DNA of 64,000 nucleotides from an uncultured Clostridia bacterium (lineage in GTDB: Bacteria > Bacillota > Peptococcia > Peptococcales > Peptococcaceae), in NCBI GenBank assembly GCA_944391625.1, contig CALXUG010000001.1, positions 62,001-126,000 on the forward strand. Direction: 5' to 3'. Position numbers and translations under genes: made by a program. The notes below the pieces were generated by a model. It did no database searches. It worked only from the letters and a program-made list of their open reading frames with translations, and had not been told where the DNA came from. Below, in pieces: positions 1 through 7,512 of the stretch; position 1 is the stretch's first letter; each line of letters begins with the position of its first letter.

Positions 1-142
1 GTCCGGCCATGGCTGTAAACCAAAATTGCAGCGTAACAGGTACCAAAGGCGTAGGGATGCGGATAAAGGCTCCAATAGCAACCAAAGCAGTGAATAATGC
101 GCATAATAACAGAGATGTGGTCTTTTGATAATTTCTTTGCAT
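1..142 (-). CDS. bioY: Biotin transporter substrate-binding subunit BioY (N-terminal part, cut by window edge)
   Basis: The reverse strand from 142 encodes 47 residues that run off the window. They begin MQRNYQ and contain the stretch IPTPLVPVTLQFW, typical of the BioY N-terminus, where the first membrane segment is followed by a Pro-rich loop. BioY is the membrane S-component that binds biotin and works alone or with an ECF transporter module. The start is fixed by a GGAGG ribosome binding site 7 bases upstream. A biotin-repressor-type palindrome overlaps the start, which supports the assignment independently. Only the N-terminus is visible, so nothing can be said about the rest. Confidence 0.85.
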   Translation of the reverse strand, partial: MQRNYQKTTSLLLCALFTALVAIGAFIRIPTPLVPVTLQFWFTAMAG

Positions 143-173
143 AGTTAACCTCCGATGTATTAAAAGTTAACTA
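142..173 (-). promoter_or_regulatory. Putative BirA (biotin repressor) operator over the bioY start
   Basis: A perfect inverted repeat TAGTTAAC-N16-GTTAACTA lies between the promoter and the bioY start and covers the ribosome binding site. This spacing and the GTTAAC half-sites match the known biotin protein ligase operator. Seen: the palindrome. Inferred: biotinoyl-AMP-bound BirA represses bioY. Confidence 0.8.
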
Positions 174-202
174 ATTTTACCGCGCTTTTTTATAATTGTC
201 AA
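174..202 (-). promoter_or_regulatory. bioY promoter
   Basis: On the minus strand, TTGACA (202-197), a 17-base spacer and TAAAAT (179-174) form a near-consensus housekeeping promoter. It is immediately followed by the BirA-type operator. Confidence 0.8.
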
Positions 203-367
203 CCAGAAATTACAATAAAGTTTACTAAGTGACTCTCACGCTGTTGTACTATGACACGATTGCCACCGGCTTTAATAATTTGCATCTGCACCACTGGGAT
301 ATATTACTTGTGCAGACCATTGATGCGAACACCATTGTTCCCCTATGTCCTTTTTTCCGCAACTACA

Positions 368-410
368 AACAGCAGGCGGCATCCCATGAGGAAACAAACC
401 GCCTGCTGTT
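368..410 (-). terminator. Hairpin downstream of the methyltransferase gene
   Basis: Two perfect 12-base arms, AACAGCAGGCGG (368-379) and CCGCCTGCTGTT (399-410), enclose a 19-base loop. The T-tract on the minus strand is weak (TTTGTAGTT), so this is a probable but not textbook terminator. Apart from this hairpin and the bioY control region, nothing is seen in 143-444. Confidence 0.5.
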
Positions 411-444
411 CTATTCATCAATATCTGCTTTCGTCCATACTGCA

Positions 445-1596
445 TCAATCCATTATTTTTCGTACAACCAATCCCTGTTTTTGACAGGTGTCGCACAGCT
501 GCTTGATCTGCCGCTGAATTTCCGGCAGCAAGGATGCAGCATAAATGCCTACTGTTGTTTTTTCGGTGGAGCCTTGATAATAAACAATGGCATCCCCGCG
601 ATTTTCAAATTTCCAGACAGCATATTTGCCGCAAATATCACCATCTTTGGTATGAAATTGATAGCCGGACAGCATGGATCCCAGCTGCGGCAGCAGATTC
701 TGCAGTACCGTTTCTCCTTCCCAGCCTGTAAAAAGCCAGCTATCGGCAGCCATTGGGAATAAACTGCACCAAAAAGCATACACATTATCTGCTTCAGCAT
801 CTTTTTTTACAGCAGTAATAGCCTGCAATATAGTCTGTTTGCCCACTGCAGTGCAGCAAAGTTCCGCATACCGCTGCCAGTGCAGCGCCAGCCCGTTTTC
901 ATGGAGATCAAAGAGCCAGCCCAAAAACATGGGATTCTTTTCGCCCCGTTCAATAGATACCAAGGTACCGCCTGCCTTTACCTTACCAGCCAGCAGTTGT
1001 CCATAATCAGCAACGGTGTTCCCATAAAGCTGGGCCTGCTCCAGCAAAGGCGCAAAGGAAGGCTGAATATCCCGATTGGCAATGTTCTCATGCACAGTCC
1101 GCATGGAGAACACCGTATCATAAGTTTGTTCGCCCAAAGCTGCCAAATCAGCGTGCAAAAAAGAAATATTATGCAGCTGTAAGGTTTCTGCCAGCTGCCG
1201 GGCTACCTTGACAGCGTTTTCCGTCCGGTCAATGGCTGTAATGTGGGAATCGGGCAGCAATTTGGCCAAAAAGCAGGACATAATGCCGCAATCGCAGCCT
1301 ACATCTAAAATGGTTTCGCCAAACACATCCTGATTCCGAGCAATCCAGTTACAGGCCTTTCGGTAAATATCGCCGTCATAAGCGCCGGAAAAGGTGATTC
1401 CTTTTTCATAGCTTTCATTTTTTACATCATACAGACGCTGCACATCACTTTCCTGCCAGACCTGCTCCATAAGCCGATCCGCTTCCCGCTGCCCTAATTG
1501 CTTTTTCAGCTGGGTATACATACTTTTTTTATCACGAGCCGGCCGAATACCCAGCTCCATCAAATATCGCAGCCCCATATCCTTTTCTTTTTCCAT
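445..1596 (-). CDS. SAM-dependent class I methyltransferase
   Basis: The protein has 383 residues from the ATG at 1596. A GTG at 1620 would add 8 residues, and neither start has a clear ribosome binding site. The central part carries the class I methyltransferase signature: ILDVGCDCGIMSCFLAKLL (motif I, SAM-binding glycine loop), then AIDRTENAVKVA with the acidic ribose-binding residue, and FLHADLAAL. About 90 N-terminal residues, possibly helical, precede the fold, and the C-terminal third matches nothing I know. No substrate can be deduced. The gene stands alone between a hairpin and a separately oriented membrane protein gene on the same strand. Confidence 0.7.
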   Translation of the reverse strand: MEKEKDMGLRYLMELGIRPARDKKSMYTQLKKQLGQREADRLMEQVWQESDVQRLYDVKNESYEKGITFSGAYDGDIYRKACNWIARNQDVFGETILDVGCDCGIMSCFLAKLLPDSHITAIDRTENAVKVARQLAETLQLHNISFLHADLAALGEQTYDTVFSMRTVHENIANRDIQPSFAPLLEQAQLYGNTVADYGQLLAGKVKAGGTLVSIERGEKNPMFLGWLFDLHENGLALHWQRYAELCCTAVGKQTILQAITAVKKDAEADNVYAFWCSLFPMAADSWLFTGWEGETVLQNLLPQLGSMLSGYQFHTKDGDICGKYAVWKFENRGDAIVYYQGSTEKTTVGIYAASLLPEIQRQIKQLCDTCQKQGLVVRKIMD

Positions 1597-1696
1597 AAGC
1601 CTACACAACACAACGAACACCCAAAATTATTTTTACAAAAGGTTCTTTATAACCGCTGTGCCGCTAACCTTCACATCCTTTTCTATTCATTGCTGT

Positions 1697-2764
1697 TTAT
1701 TCATCGCTATGCCGTTGCTGCTTTTCCTGCTCAATATATTTTTGCACATTGCCCAATGTCCGCGATACTGCATTGGGATTACGCCGCAGAATATGACTTG
1801 GTTTTTGCAGCAGTGCCGCAAGCTGATCCTCACTTTGATTCATCGTGTGGAATATAGAATTTGCCCGGGCTGTTTGCCCCAGCTTACGTTCCTCATAATC
1901 GGCTTTTGCCTGTCTCAGTTTGTCATACAATTCTTCCCGTTCTTGCTCCATTCGCTCCTGCAAGCCGTTGATATCCTTTTCAATACGGGCAGATAACTGC
2001 ATTTTGGCTGCTTCCCGTTCCTTCTTTTCCTTTTCAATCTCCAGCCGAAGCTGGGCGATTTCCTGCGTCAGCTGTTCTTTCTGCTCAGAACGCCGCTGTT
2101 CCAGCTCATCCAAAAGATGTTCCAATTCCGATTTTTTTGCCTTCATGCGCTTTTCCAAAAATTGAATGAATTCTTCGCTGCGATCTTCCAAATCCTGCTG
2201 CAGCTGCTCCAAATCTCCCTTCATTTTTTCCAGCCCAATTACAATATTGCGGACACCCCAGGCATCTCGCACAGAAACAACAGTATCCATACAAAATAAG
2301 ATGCCGATTCCAACCGCCAAAGCAACCGCTATGGATTGAGGGATAGCAAATACCACCAATTCTAAGCGGGATTGCAGCACCTCTGCCGCAATGACTGACA
2401 ACACACCCCAGCAAAGAGAGCTTTCTAAACAAATGTAGCCTTTATACTGAAATGGTTTATGACTGTAGTCCCAATACCGCACTTTAAAGATAGCTTCCAT
2501 CAGCACGCCTACCACATATTCAAATAATGTGGCAGCAACCATCCCCGACAAAAATTCTGCGATATAATTCCCGCGAAAAGGCGTCGTAGCAAACACAATC
2601 ATCATGGCTCCGAAACCATAAATGGGAATCATCGGCCCCCGCAAAAAGCCACGATTGGTCAACTTGCGTTCTACAATAGAAACGTAGACCGATTCAAAAA
2701 TCCAGCCTAAAAAACAATAAAAAAAGAAAAACAATAAAATTTGCGTCCAGGTATAACCTTCCAT
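1697..2764 (-). CDS. CmpB-type (PF06541-like) membrane protein with long coiled-coil tail
   Basis: The protein has 355 residues. The first about 165 residues hold five or so hydrophobic segments and the features of the 'putative ABC-transporter type IV' family: FFYCFLGWIFESVYVS near the N-terminus, then RGFLRGPMIPIYGFGA, and later an ES-L-WG motif. The remaining about 190 residues are charged and heptad-like (QQDLEDRSEEF, KKERE, QEREELYDKL), predicting a long cytoplasmic coiled coil. The family name reflects an old similarity only, and no transport activity is established. The coiled-coil extension is much longer than the usual short tails of this family. The function is unknown, but the membrane anchor plus rod suggests a scaffolding role. 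Confidence 0.65.
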   Translation of the reverse strand: MEGYTWTQILLFFFFYCFLGWIFESVYVSIVERKLTNRGFLRGPMIPIYGFGAMMIVFATTPFRGNYIAEFLSGMVAATLFEYVVGVLMEAIFKVRYWDYSHKPFQYKGYICLESSLCWGVLSVIAAEVLQSRLELVVFAIPQSIAVALAVGIGILFCMDTVVSVRDAWGVRNIVIGLEKMKGDLEQLQQDLEDRSEEFIQFLEKRMKAKKSELEHLLDELEQRRSEQKEQLTQEIAQLRLEIEKEKKEREAAKMQLSARIEKDINGLQERMEQEREELYDKLRQAKADYEERKLGQTARANSIFHTMNQSEDQLAALLQKPSHILRRNPNAVSRTLGNVQKYIEQEKQQRHSDE

Positions 2765-3055
2765 GACTCGCTTCCTCCGAACCTGTTCTATTTTTATTCT
2801 TTCTCTAATACCCCTGGCATTTTATTCCCCCTGCCGTTCTTGTTTACCTGCCTGCAGCAACTCATTATAACATTCCCCTGTTTCGACACATAGAAATAAT
2901 CTGTACTGAAGCAATGATCTTTTTCACCAGCTAATTCAAAGGATAATATGCTTTTTTGTTGTTTCTACTAGTAATAACAAAGTCACATGCAGTATAAAAT
3001 GAATCACATCTGTCCAAGTTCAAACTCTTTACAGTAAAAACAATAAATAAAAAAT
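2765..3055. other. Intergenic region without recognised gene
   Basis: This AT-rich stretch lies upstream of the CmpB-type gene. I see no convincing ORF, RNA or repeat apart from the terminator that follows at 3056. Confidence 0.5.
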
Positions 3056-3082
3056 AACGGCAGACGCTGGTGCGCCGCCGTT
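3056..3082 (-). terminator. Terminator of the thioesterase gene
   Basis: On the minus strand AACGGC and GCCGTT close an 11-bp hairpin (one bulge) with an ACCA loop, followed by ATTTTTTATTTATT. It sits 7 bases after the stop codon. Confidence 0.8.
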
Positions 3083-3088
3083 GTTTCA

Positions 3089-3574
3089 TCACTGATAACC
3101 ATTTTCTCTGAGTTTATCAGCATAATATTGTACAAAATCTTCTATCTGTACCAAAAATGCAGCCTGTCCGGTGGCCAGCAAATCGCCTTTTTGATTATAG
3201 ATTTTACCCTGGCAATAAACCATGGTGCGTCCATTATGAGTAACTGTGGCTTCTGCCCGCAAAACATCGCCTTTTTTTGCGCTTTTCAGATAATTGACAT
3301 TCAGCGATGTGGTAACACCTGCTTTATTTTTTGTCAGCACTGCCATACCCATGGCCGAATCCAGCAGGCCTGCAAATACGCCGCCATGTACAATATTAGC
3401 ACTGTTGTAGTGCATAGGCGCCACCGGAATTTCCATCTCAGCCATGCCATCGCCCAAGGCAGAAAAATAAATATCCAAGCTATCATAAAATCCATTCTGT
3501 TCTTCGGCATCTAAAATATAACCAAACAAATGGCAGGGTAATCCCTTATTTTCAACTTCCCGAAACATTGTCAT
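3089..3574 (-). CDS. PaaI/YdiI-type hotdog-fold thioesterase
   Basis: The protein has 161 residues. The start at 3574 is chosen because GGAGG lies 8 bases upstream. An ATG at 3592 would lack such a site. The sequence shows the hotdog thioesterase signature: ANIVHGGVFAGLLDSAMGMAV (the HGG-x(4)-L-x-D-x-AMG motif of the long helix) followed by TTSLNVNYLKSAKKGDVLRAEATV. Members hydrolyse acyl-CoA or aryl-CoA thioesters in the cytoplasm. The specific substrate cannot be read from sequence. The gene is monocistronic with its own terminator. Confidence 0.8.
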   Translation of the reverse strand: MTMFREVENKGLPCHLFGYILDAEEQNGFYDSLDIYFSALGDGMAEMEIPVAPMHYNSANIVHGGVFAGLLDSAMGMAVLTKNKAGVTTSLNVNYLKSAKKGDVLRAEATVTHNGRTMVYCQGKIYNQKGDLLATGQAAFLVQIEDFVQYYADKLRENGYQ

Positions 3575-3780
3575 CTTGTATACCTCCATCAAAAAAATGA
3601 TCCGGCGCTGCTTTGCTTTTATTTGCTTATTATGATTCGCTTGTTATGCAAAAGCCGCCCACTGTTGTTTATTTATTTTACCATATTTTTTATTTCTTTG
3701 CGTCTTGATTTTTCAGAAAATGCTTCCAGTATAAATTTCATCAATGGAGAGATGATAAAGAGAAGGAGCGTGATATCATC

Positions 3781-3912
3781 ATGGAACAACTAAAAAAAGC
3801 TGACCATCATCTCGGCACCTGGGCATTCTTGCGCCCGGGTTGGTGGATTCTGCACATTGCAGCCATTGCCCTTATTTTCTGGCTGGGTATGTGGATGGCC
3901 GCCAGCTATTAA
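3781..3912 (+). CDS. 43-residue predicted single-span membrane peptide
   Basis: A short ORF encodes 43 residues. A polar, His-containing N-terminus (MEQLKKADHH) is followed by a Trp-rich hydrophobic segment (WWILHIAAIALIFWLGMWMA). AAGGAG lies 12 bases before the ATG, a little far but present. A very strong 16-bp terminator hairpin follows directly after the stop codon. The gene is isolated on the plus strand between two minus-strand genes, which argues that it is a genuine transcription unit. I do not recognise the family. The composition suggests a small inner-membrane peptide that is either a partner of a larger complex or a stress peptide. Confidence 0.6.
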   Translation: MEQLKKADHHLGTWAFLRPGWWILHIAAIALIFWLGMWMAASY

Positions 3913-3914
3913 TC

Positions 3915-3992
3915 AAAAACGGACTGTAAATCCAGACAATTCCCGATGGTAACATAAAAGCGGGAATGGTTGCTGGTTTACAGTCCGTTTTT
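3915..3992 (+). terminator. Large bidirectional terminator / cruciform with inner hairpin
   Basis: Perfect 16-base arms at 3915-3930 and 3977-3992 (AAAAACGGACTGTAAA and complement) continue past a single bulge into CCAG/CTGG. A second hairpin sits inside (ATTCCCG 3939-3945 with CGGGAAT 3961-3967). The outer arms begin with A5 and end with T5, so it can terminate both the small peptide gene and thiI. Confidence 0.85.
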
Positions 3993-4030
3993 ATTGCAGC
4001 AAATTCTCAGCTGCAGCGTTTATCTCTTTT

Positions 4031-5233
4031 TTATTGCGCTGATCGCCGTTCTGGTTTTTCTTTGCCATACATAATGATTCGCTCTGTATTGGCAACCGCG
4101 TCTGCAATCAATGCATCCAGATCCAGTTTGGCTTCTTCTTTTTCGCAGGCTTCCACCTTTGGTTTTGTTTTTGGCTCTTTGGGCACAAAAACGGTACAAC
4201 AATCTTCGTAAGGAAGAATGGATGTTTCATAGGTATCAATCTGCTGCGCTAAACGAATAATTTCTTCTTTTTCCATGGTAATGCAAGGACGCAAAATAGG
4301 CATGGATGCTACGGCGTTGATTGCATAAATGCTTTCCATGGTCTGACTGGCAACCTGCCCCAGGTTATCTCCGGTAAAAATAGCCAGACAATCTCTCTGC
4401 CGCGCAATAGCCTCCGCAATACGCACCATAATGCGGCGCATAATGGGAATCCGCATATTATCATGGCAATAGTGGGCAATTTCTTCCTGAATCTTGGTAA
4501 ACGGAACCATATGCACTACAACACGATTGCTGTACTTGGCCATTCGTTTTGCCAGCTCCAGAACTTTTTCTTTGGCTTTTTCACTGGTATACGGATAGCT
4601 GTGAAAATGCACTGCTTCAATGGTAACGCCCCGCTTCATCGCTAACCACCCGGCTACCGGACTGTCAATGCCGCCGCTCAGCAGCACAACACCGCGGCCG
4701 CTGCTGCCCACCGGCAAACCATGCAGACCCGGATAACTGCGTGTATAAATATATGCGGCATCATAACGAATTTCCAGCAACAAATCAATATCATACTGAT
4801 GTAAATCGGCTTTCAATCCTGAAATATTTTTCAGCATATGAGCAGCAATCAGCTGCTGCATGTCTGGTGATGTGATAGGAAACTGCTTATTAGGCCGTTT
4901 TACGCTGACACGAAACCGGCAGGGACCGTTCATGGCTGCCCGCAGCTCATCCAATGCTGCCGCTTTGATATCTTCTAATTCCAGACCCGTTTTTCGCGCC
5001 GGACTATAAGAAGAAATACCAAACACATGGTTTAAAGAATCAAAAAATAACTCCGGGCTCTGCCCGTCCAGTTTTAAATAAATTCGGCCCATTTCCCGCT
5101 CAATCACCGGTGTGATATCCAAATCGGTTTTGATCTGCTCTTTGATATTATGAATGAGCCGATTTAAAAAATCTTTCTGATTTTTCCCTTTTAACGCAAT
5201 TTCAGCGTATCGGATCACAATATGGTCATACAT
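4031..5233 (-). CDS. thiI: tRNA 4-thiouridine synthetase ThiI
   Basis: The protein has 400 residues, the length of ThiI forms that lack the C-terminal rhodanese domain. The N-terminus (YAEIALKGKNQKDF) is the ferredoxin-like domain, followed by a THUMP RNA-binding domain around residues 60-165. The PP-loop (LLSGGIDSPVAGWLAMKRG) lies near residue 185 and FTGDNLGQVASQT near residue 290. The enzyme adenylates U8 of tRNA and transfers sulfur to it. In some organisms it also supplies sulfur for thiamine synthesis. Without the rhodanese domain the sulfur must come from a cysteine desulfurase that is not in this window. It lies 18 bases downstream of the DEAD-box helicase gene and is probably co-transcribed. 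Confidence 0.95.
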   Translation of the reverse strand: MYDHIVIRYAEIALKGKNQKDFLNRLIHNIKEQIKTDLDITPVIEREMGRIYLKLDGQSPELFFDSLNHVFGISSYSPARKTGLELEDIKAAALDELRAAMNGPCRFRVSVKRPNKQFPITSPDMQQLIAAHMLKNISGLKADLHQYDIDLLLEIRYDAAYIYTRSYPGLHGLPVGSSGRGVVLLSGGIDSPVAGWLAMKRGVTIEAVHFHSYPYTSEKAKEKVLELAKRMAKYSNRVVVHMVPFTKIQEEIAHYCHDNMRIPIMRRIMVRIAEAIARQRDCLAIFTGDNLGQVASQTMESIYAINAVASMPILRPCITMEKEEIIRLAQQIDTYETSILPYEDCCTVFVPKEPKTKPKVEACEKEEAKLDLDALIADAVANTERIIMYGKEKPERRSAQ

Positions 5234-5251
5234 AATGGTTCTCTCCTACTA

Positions 5252-6805
5252 TTATTCTGCTGTCCGTTTGGTATTTTTATAGCCTTTCTTTCCATCGCGG
5301 CTATAGGTTTTATTTTTGCTGACTTTGTTCACATACTCTTTTTTCTTGGCTGCATCTTTCTGATAGCGGCCATCTTTTCCGTTATAATGTTTGCTGTTTC
5401 TGCTGTCATTGCGCCGGTTGCCCTGTCCATAACCGCCGCGGCCTCTGCCGCCTTTGCGGTCGCCGGAATATTTTACATGAATCGGCCGTTCGGCAGTTAA
5501 ATGTACTTCTGCAACTTCTGCTTCGTGACTGCTGTCACCGGCCATCAGCTCCAGTACCGCAGCCAGCGCATCCACACTGCCGTATTCCTGAATCAGGTCG
5601 TTGGCCAGCTCCTGATAGTTTAATACATTACCGGCTTTAATACCGCTTACCACTTTTCCATATAAAATATCCTGTTTTTTCTGTCGGCTGTCCTGTGCAG
5701 ACGGCAGTTTTGTTTTTACCAGCTTGCGCTGAATGGTTTTTTCGATGGTCTTTAAATGTCCGAATTCCCTTGGCTCTACAAAGGTCATAGCCAGACCTTC
5801 TTTACCGGCACGGCCGGTACGGCCGATTCGATGCACATAACTGTCGATTTCCTGCGGCAGGTCAAAGTTAAATACATGGGTAACGCCGCTGATATCCAGG
5901 CCACGGGCTGCCACATCGGTTGCTACCAGGATATGAATCTGTCCGTTGCGGAATTTGTTCATCACAATATCCCGATGCCGCTGGGTTAAATCGCCATGCA
6001 GTCCTTCTGCCTGATAGCCCAGCTTCTGCAGCGCTTCGGTCAGCTCGTCCACCCGACGTTTGGTGCGTCCAAAAATCATGGCCAACTCCGGATTATGAAT
6101 GTCCAACAACCGGCATAACAGTTTGAACTTTTCCGATTCTGGCACTTCAAAATATTGCTGCTCAATGGCCGACACAGTCAGTTCCTGATTTTTTACTTTT
6201 ACCAGCTGGGGATCTTTCATAAATTTGTTGGCAATGGCTTTGATTTCATCCTTCATGGTTGCAGAGAACATCATGGTCTGCCGTTCTTCCGGACAAGCAG
6301 TCAAGATAGTTTCAATATCTTCCAGAAAGCCCATGTTCAACATTTCATCGGCTTCATCCAACACTACCATTTTTAAATGATCCAAACGAATGGTTTTTCT
6401 GTTCATGTGGTCCATCAAACGGCCCGGCGTTGCCACAATCACCTGCGGTTTTCCTTTTAATTCCCGGATTTGTCTGGTGATATCCTGTCCGCCGTAAACA
6501 GCCACTGATTTCAAACGTAAATATTTACTCAGTTTTTTGACTTCTTTTTCTACCTGGATGCATAACTCTCTCGTTGGTGTCAGTATTAAAACCTGTACAA
6601 CAGGATCTTGATCAATCAATTGTAAAAACGGAATGGCAAATGCAGCGGTCTTTCCTGTTCCTGTCTGCGCCTGTCCAATGACATCCTGCCCGGTCAGCGC
6701 AATTGGAATGGCCTGCTCCTGAATGGGGGTTGCTTCTGTAAAACCCATGTCCTGAACAGCCTTTAAAATTTCTTCTTTTAAATTTAATGCTTCAAAATTT
6801 AACAT
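5252..6805 (-). CDS. DEAD-box ATP-dependent RNA helicase (CshA/DeaD type)
   Basis: The protein has 517 residues. All core motifs are present in order: Q-motif (FTEATPIQEQAIP), AQTGTGKT (Walker A, about residue 45), PTRELCIQ, VLDEADEMLNMGF, SAT, and in the second RecA domain TDVAARGLDI and HRIGRTGRAG. A helical region follows (residues about 375-430). An RNA-binding-like stretch ends in a strongly basic RG/KN-rich tail. Such enzymes unwind short RNA duplexes during ribosome assembly, mRNA decay and cold adaptation. The start has AGGAGGTATCTG directly upstream, and the gene is followed by thiI in the same direction. Confidence 0.93.
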   Translation of the reverse strand: MLNFEALNLKEEILKAVQDMGFTEATPIQEQAIPIALTGQDVIGQAQTGTGKTAAFAIPFLQLIDQDPVVQVLILTPTRELCIQVEKEVKKLSKYLRLKSVAVYGGQDITRQIRELKGKPQVIVATPGRLMDHMNRKTIRLDHLKMVVLDEADEMLNMGFLEDIETILTACPEERQTMMFSATMKDEIKAIANKFMKDPQLVKVKNQELTVSAIEQQYFEVPESEKFKLLCRLLDIHNPELAMIFGRTKRRVDELTEALQKLGYQAEGLHGDLTQRHRDIVMNKFRNGQIHILVATDVAARGLDISGVTHVFNFDLPQEIDSYVHRIGRTGRAGKEGLAMTFVEPREFGHLKTIEKTIQRKLVKTKLPSAQDSRQKKQDILYGKVVSGIKAGNVLNYQELANDLIQEYGSVDALAAVLELMAGDSSHEAEVAEVHLTAERPIHVKYSGDRKGGRGRGGYGQGNRRNDSRNSKHYNGKDGRYQKDAAKKKEYVNKVSKNKTYSRDGKKGYKNTKRTAE

Positions 6806-6883
6806 CAGATACCTCCTAGTATCTCTTTCAAACTCAAAAATAAATGCTTTGTAATTTTTCCCATTAAAAAATCACTATCCTTC

Positions 6884-6912
6884 AGTTTATATGACTTTTG
6901 ATAAAAATACAA
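6884..6912 (-). promoter_or_regulatory. Predicted promoter of the helicase-thiI unit
   Basis: Minus strand: TTGTAT (6912-6907), 17-base spacer, TAAACT (6889-6884). It lies about 80 bases before the helicase start, leaving a short 5' leader. Confidence 0.55.
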
Positions 6913-6997
6913 TTTATTTCATGACAATATTTTTTATGTAATCTATTTTTCAAAAATTAATTCTTCTATCTTGTTCATGCAAAGGGATGACAGAAAA

Positions 6998-7048
6998 ACT
7001 CCCCATACCCACAAACGTTCTCTTTTGAGACTTTGCAGTACGGGGAGT
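6998..7048 (-). terminator. Terminator of the lipoprotein gene
   Basis: ACTCCCC and GGGGAGT arms enclose a long loop that contains a small TCTC-AAAA-GAGA hairpin. On the minus strand the second arm runs into TTTTTCTG. Confidence 0.75.
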
Positions 7049-7086
7049 CTGTCAATTCATAATATTCATGTTTTTATTGCTAAAAA

Positions 7087-7407
7087 TTACTGTGCGTCTG
7101 CTTCACCGTTTTCATCGGCTGCATCAGCTGCGTCTGCATTCTGGTCAGCAGCAGCATCCTGATCGGCAGTTGCATCTGTATCAGCGGCAGCGTCCTGATC
7201 GGCAGCAGCATCAGCATTTACATCCTGATCTGCGGCTGCATCTGCATTAGCGTCAGCAGCATTCTGGTCTTCTGGATTCTGCTGTTCAACCTGCTGTTGA
7301 TCCTGATTCTGATCTGCAGTGTCGTCATTTCCGCCACCGCAACCTGTCAGAGCGAATGTTGCTAATCCGAAACATAATACACCAGCTACTAATTTTTTCA
7401 TTTTCAT
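7087..7407 (-). CDS. Small Asp/Ala-rich lipoprotein
   Basis: The protein has 106 residues. The start at 7407 is chosen because GAGGAGGCG stands just upstream. The N-terminus is a lipoprotein signal (KKLVAGVLCFGLATFALTGC) with the lipobox Cys near residue 22. The mature part is low-complexity and acidic: tandem units such as DQDAAAD, DANADAAAD and DATADQ, with no Trp and few hydrophobics. It is therefore probably an unstructured, surface-exposed, highly charged polypeptide anchored in the membrane. The repeats are imperfect at DNA level, consistent with expansion and contraction. No function is known. It has its own promoter and terminator. Confidence 0.75.
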   Translation of the reverse strand: MKMKKLVAGVLCFGLATFALTGCGGGNDDTADQNQDQQQVEQQNPEDQNAADANADAAADQDVNADAAADQDAAADTDATADQDAAADQNADAADAADENGEADAQ

Positions 7408-7451
7408 TTTGAAACGCCTCCTCAAATGTTACAGCTCTTTGCTGTGTCTTT

Positions 7452-7480
7452 ATCATAACAAAAGGAATTCACAAAGTGAC
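7452..7480 (-). promoter_or_regulatory. Predicted lipoprotein gene promoter
   Basis: On the minus strand an extended -10 element TGTTATGAT (hexamer at 7457-7452) is preceded by TTGTCA with a 19-base spacer. It sits about 45 bases before the start codon. Confidence 0.5.
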
Positions 7481-7512
7481 AACATCTTTGTAACAAACTT
7501 GTAAAAGAACCG

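Noticed and set aside
229-762. 177-residue open frame on the plus strand
   Set aside because: It overlaps the methyltransferase gene antisense and spans a hairpin. It has no recognisable domain and no ribosome binding site.
7100-7320. CRISPR-like or tandem repeat array
   Set aside because: The repetitive DNA is the coding sequence of the Asp/Ala-rich lipoprotein. There are no regular repeats with unique spacers.
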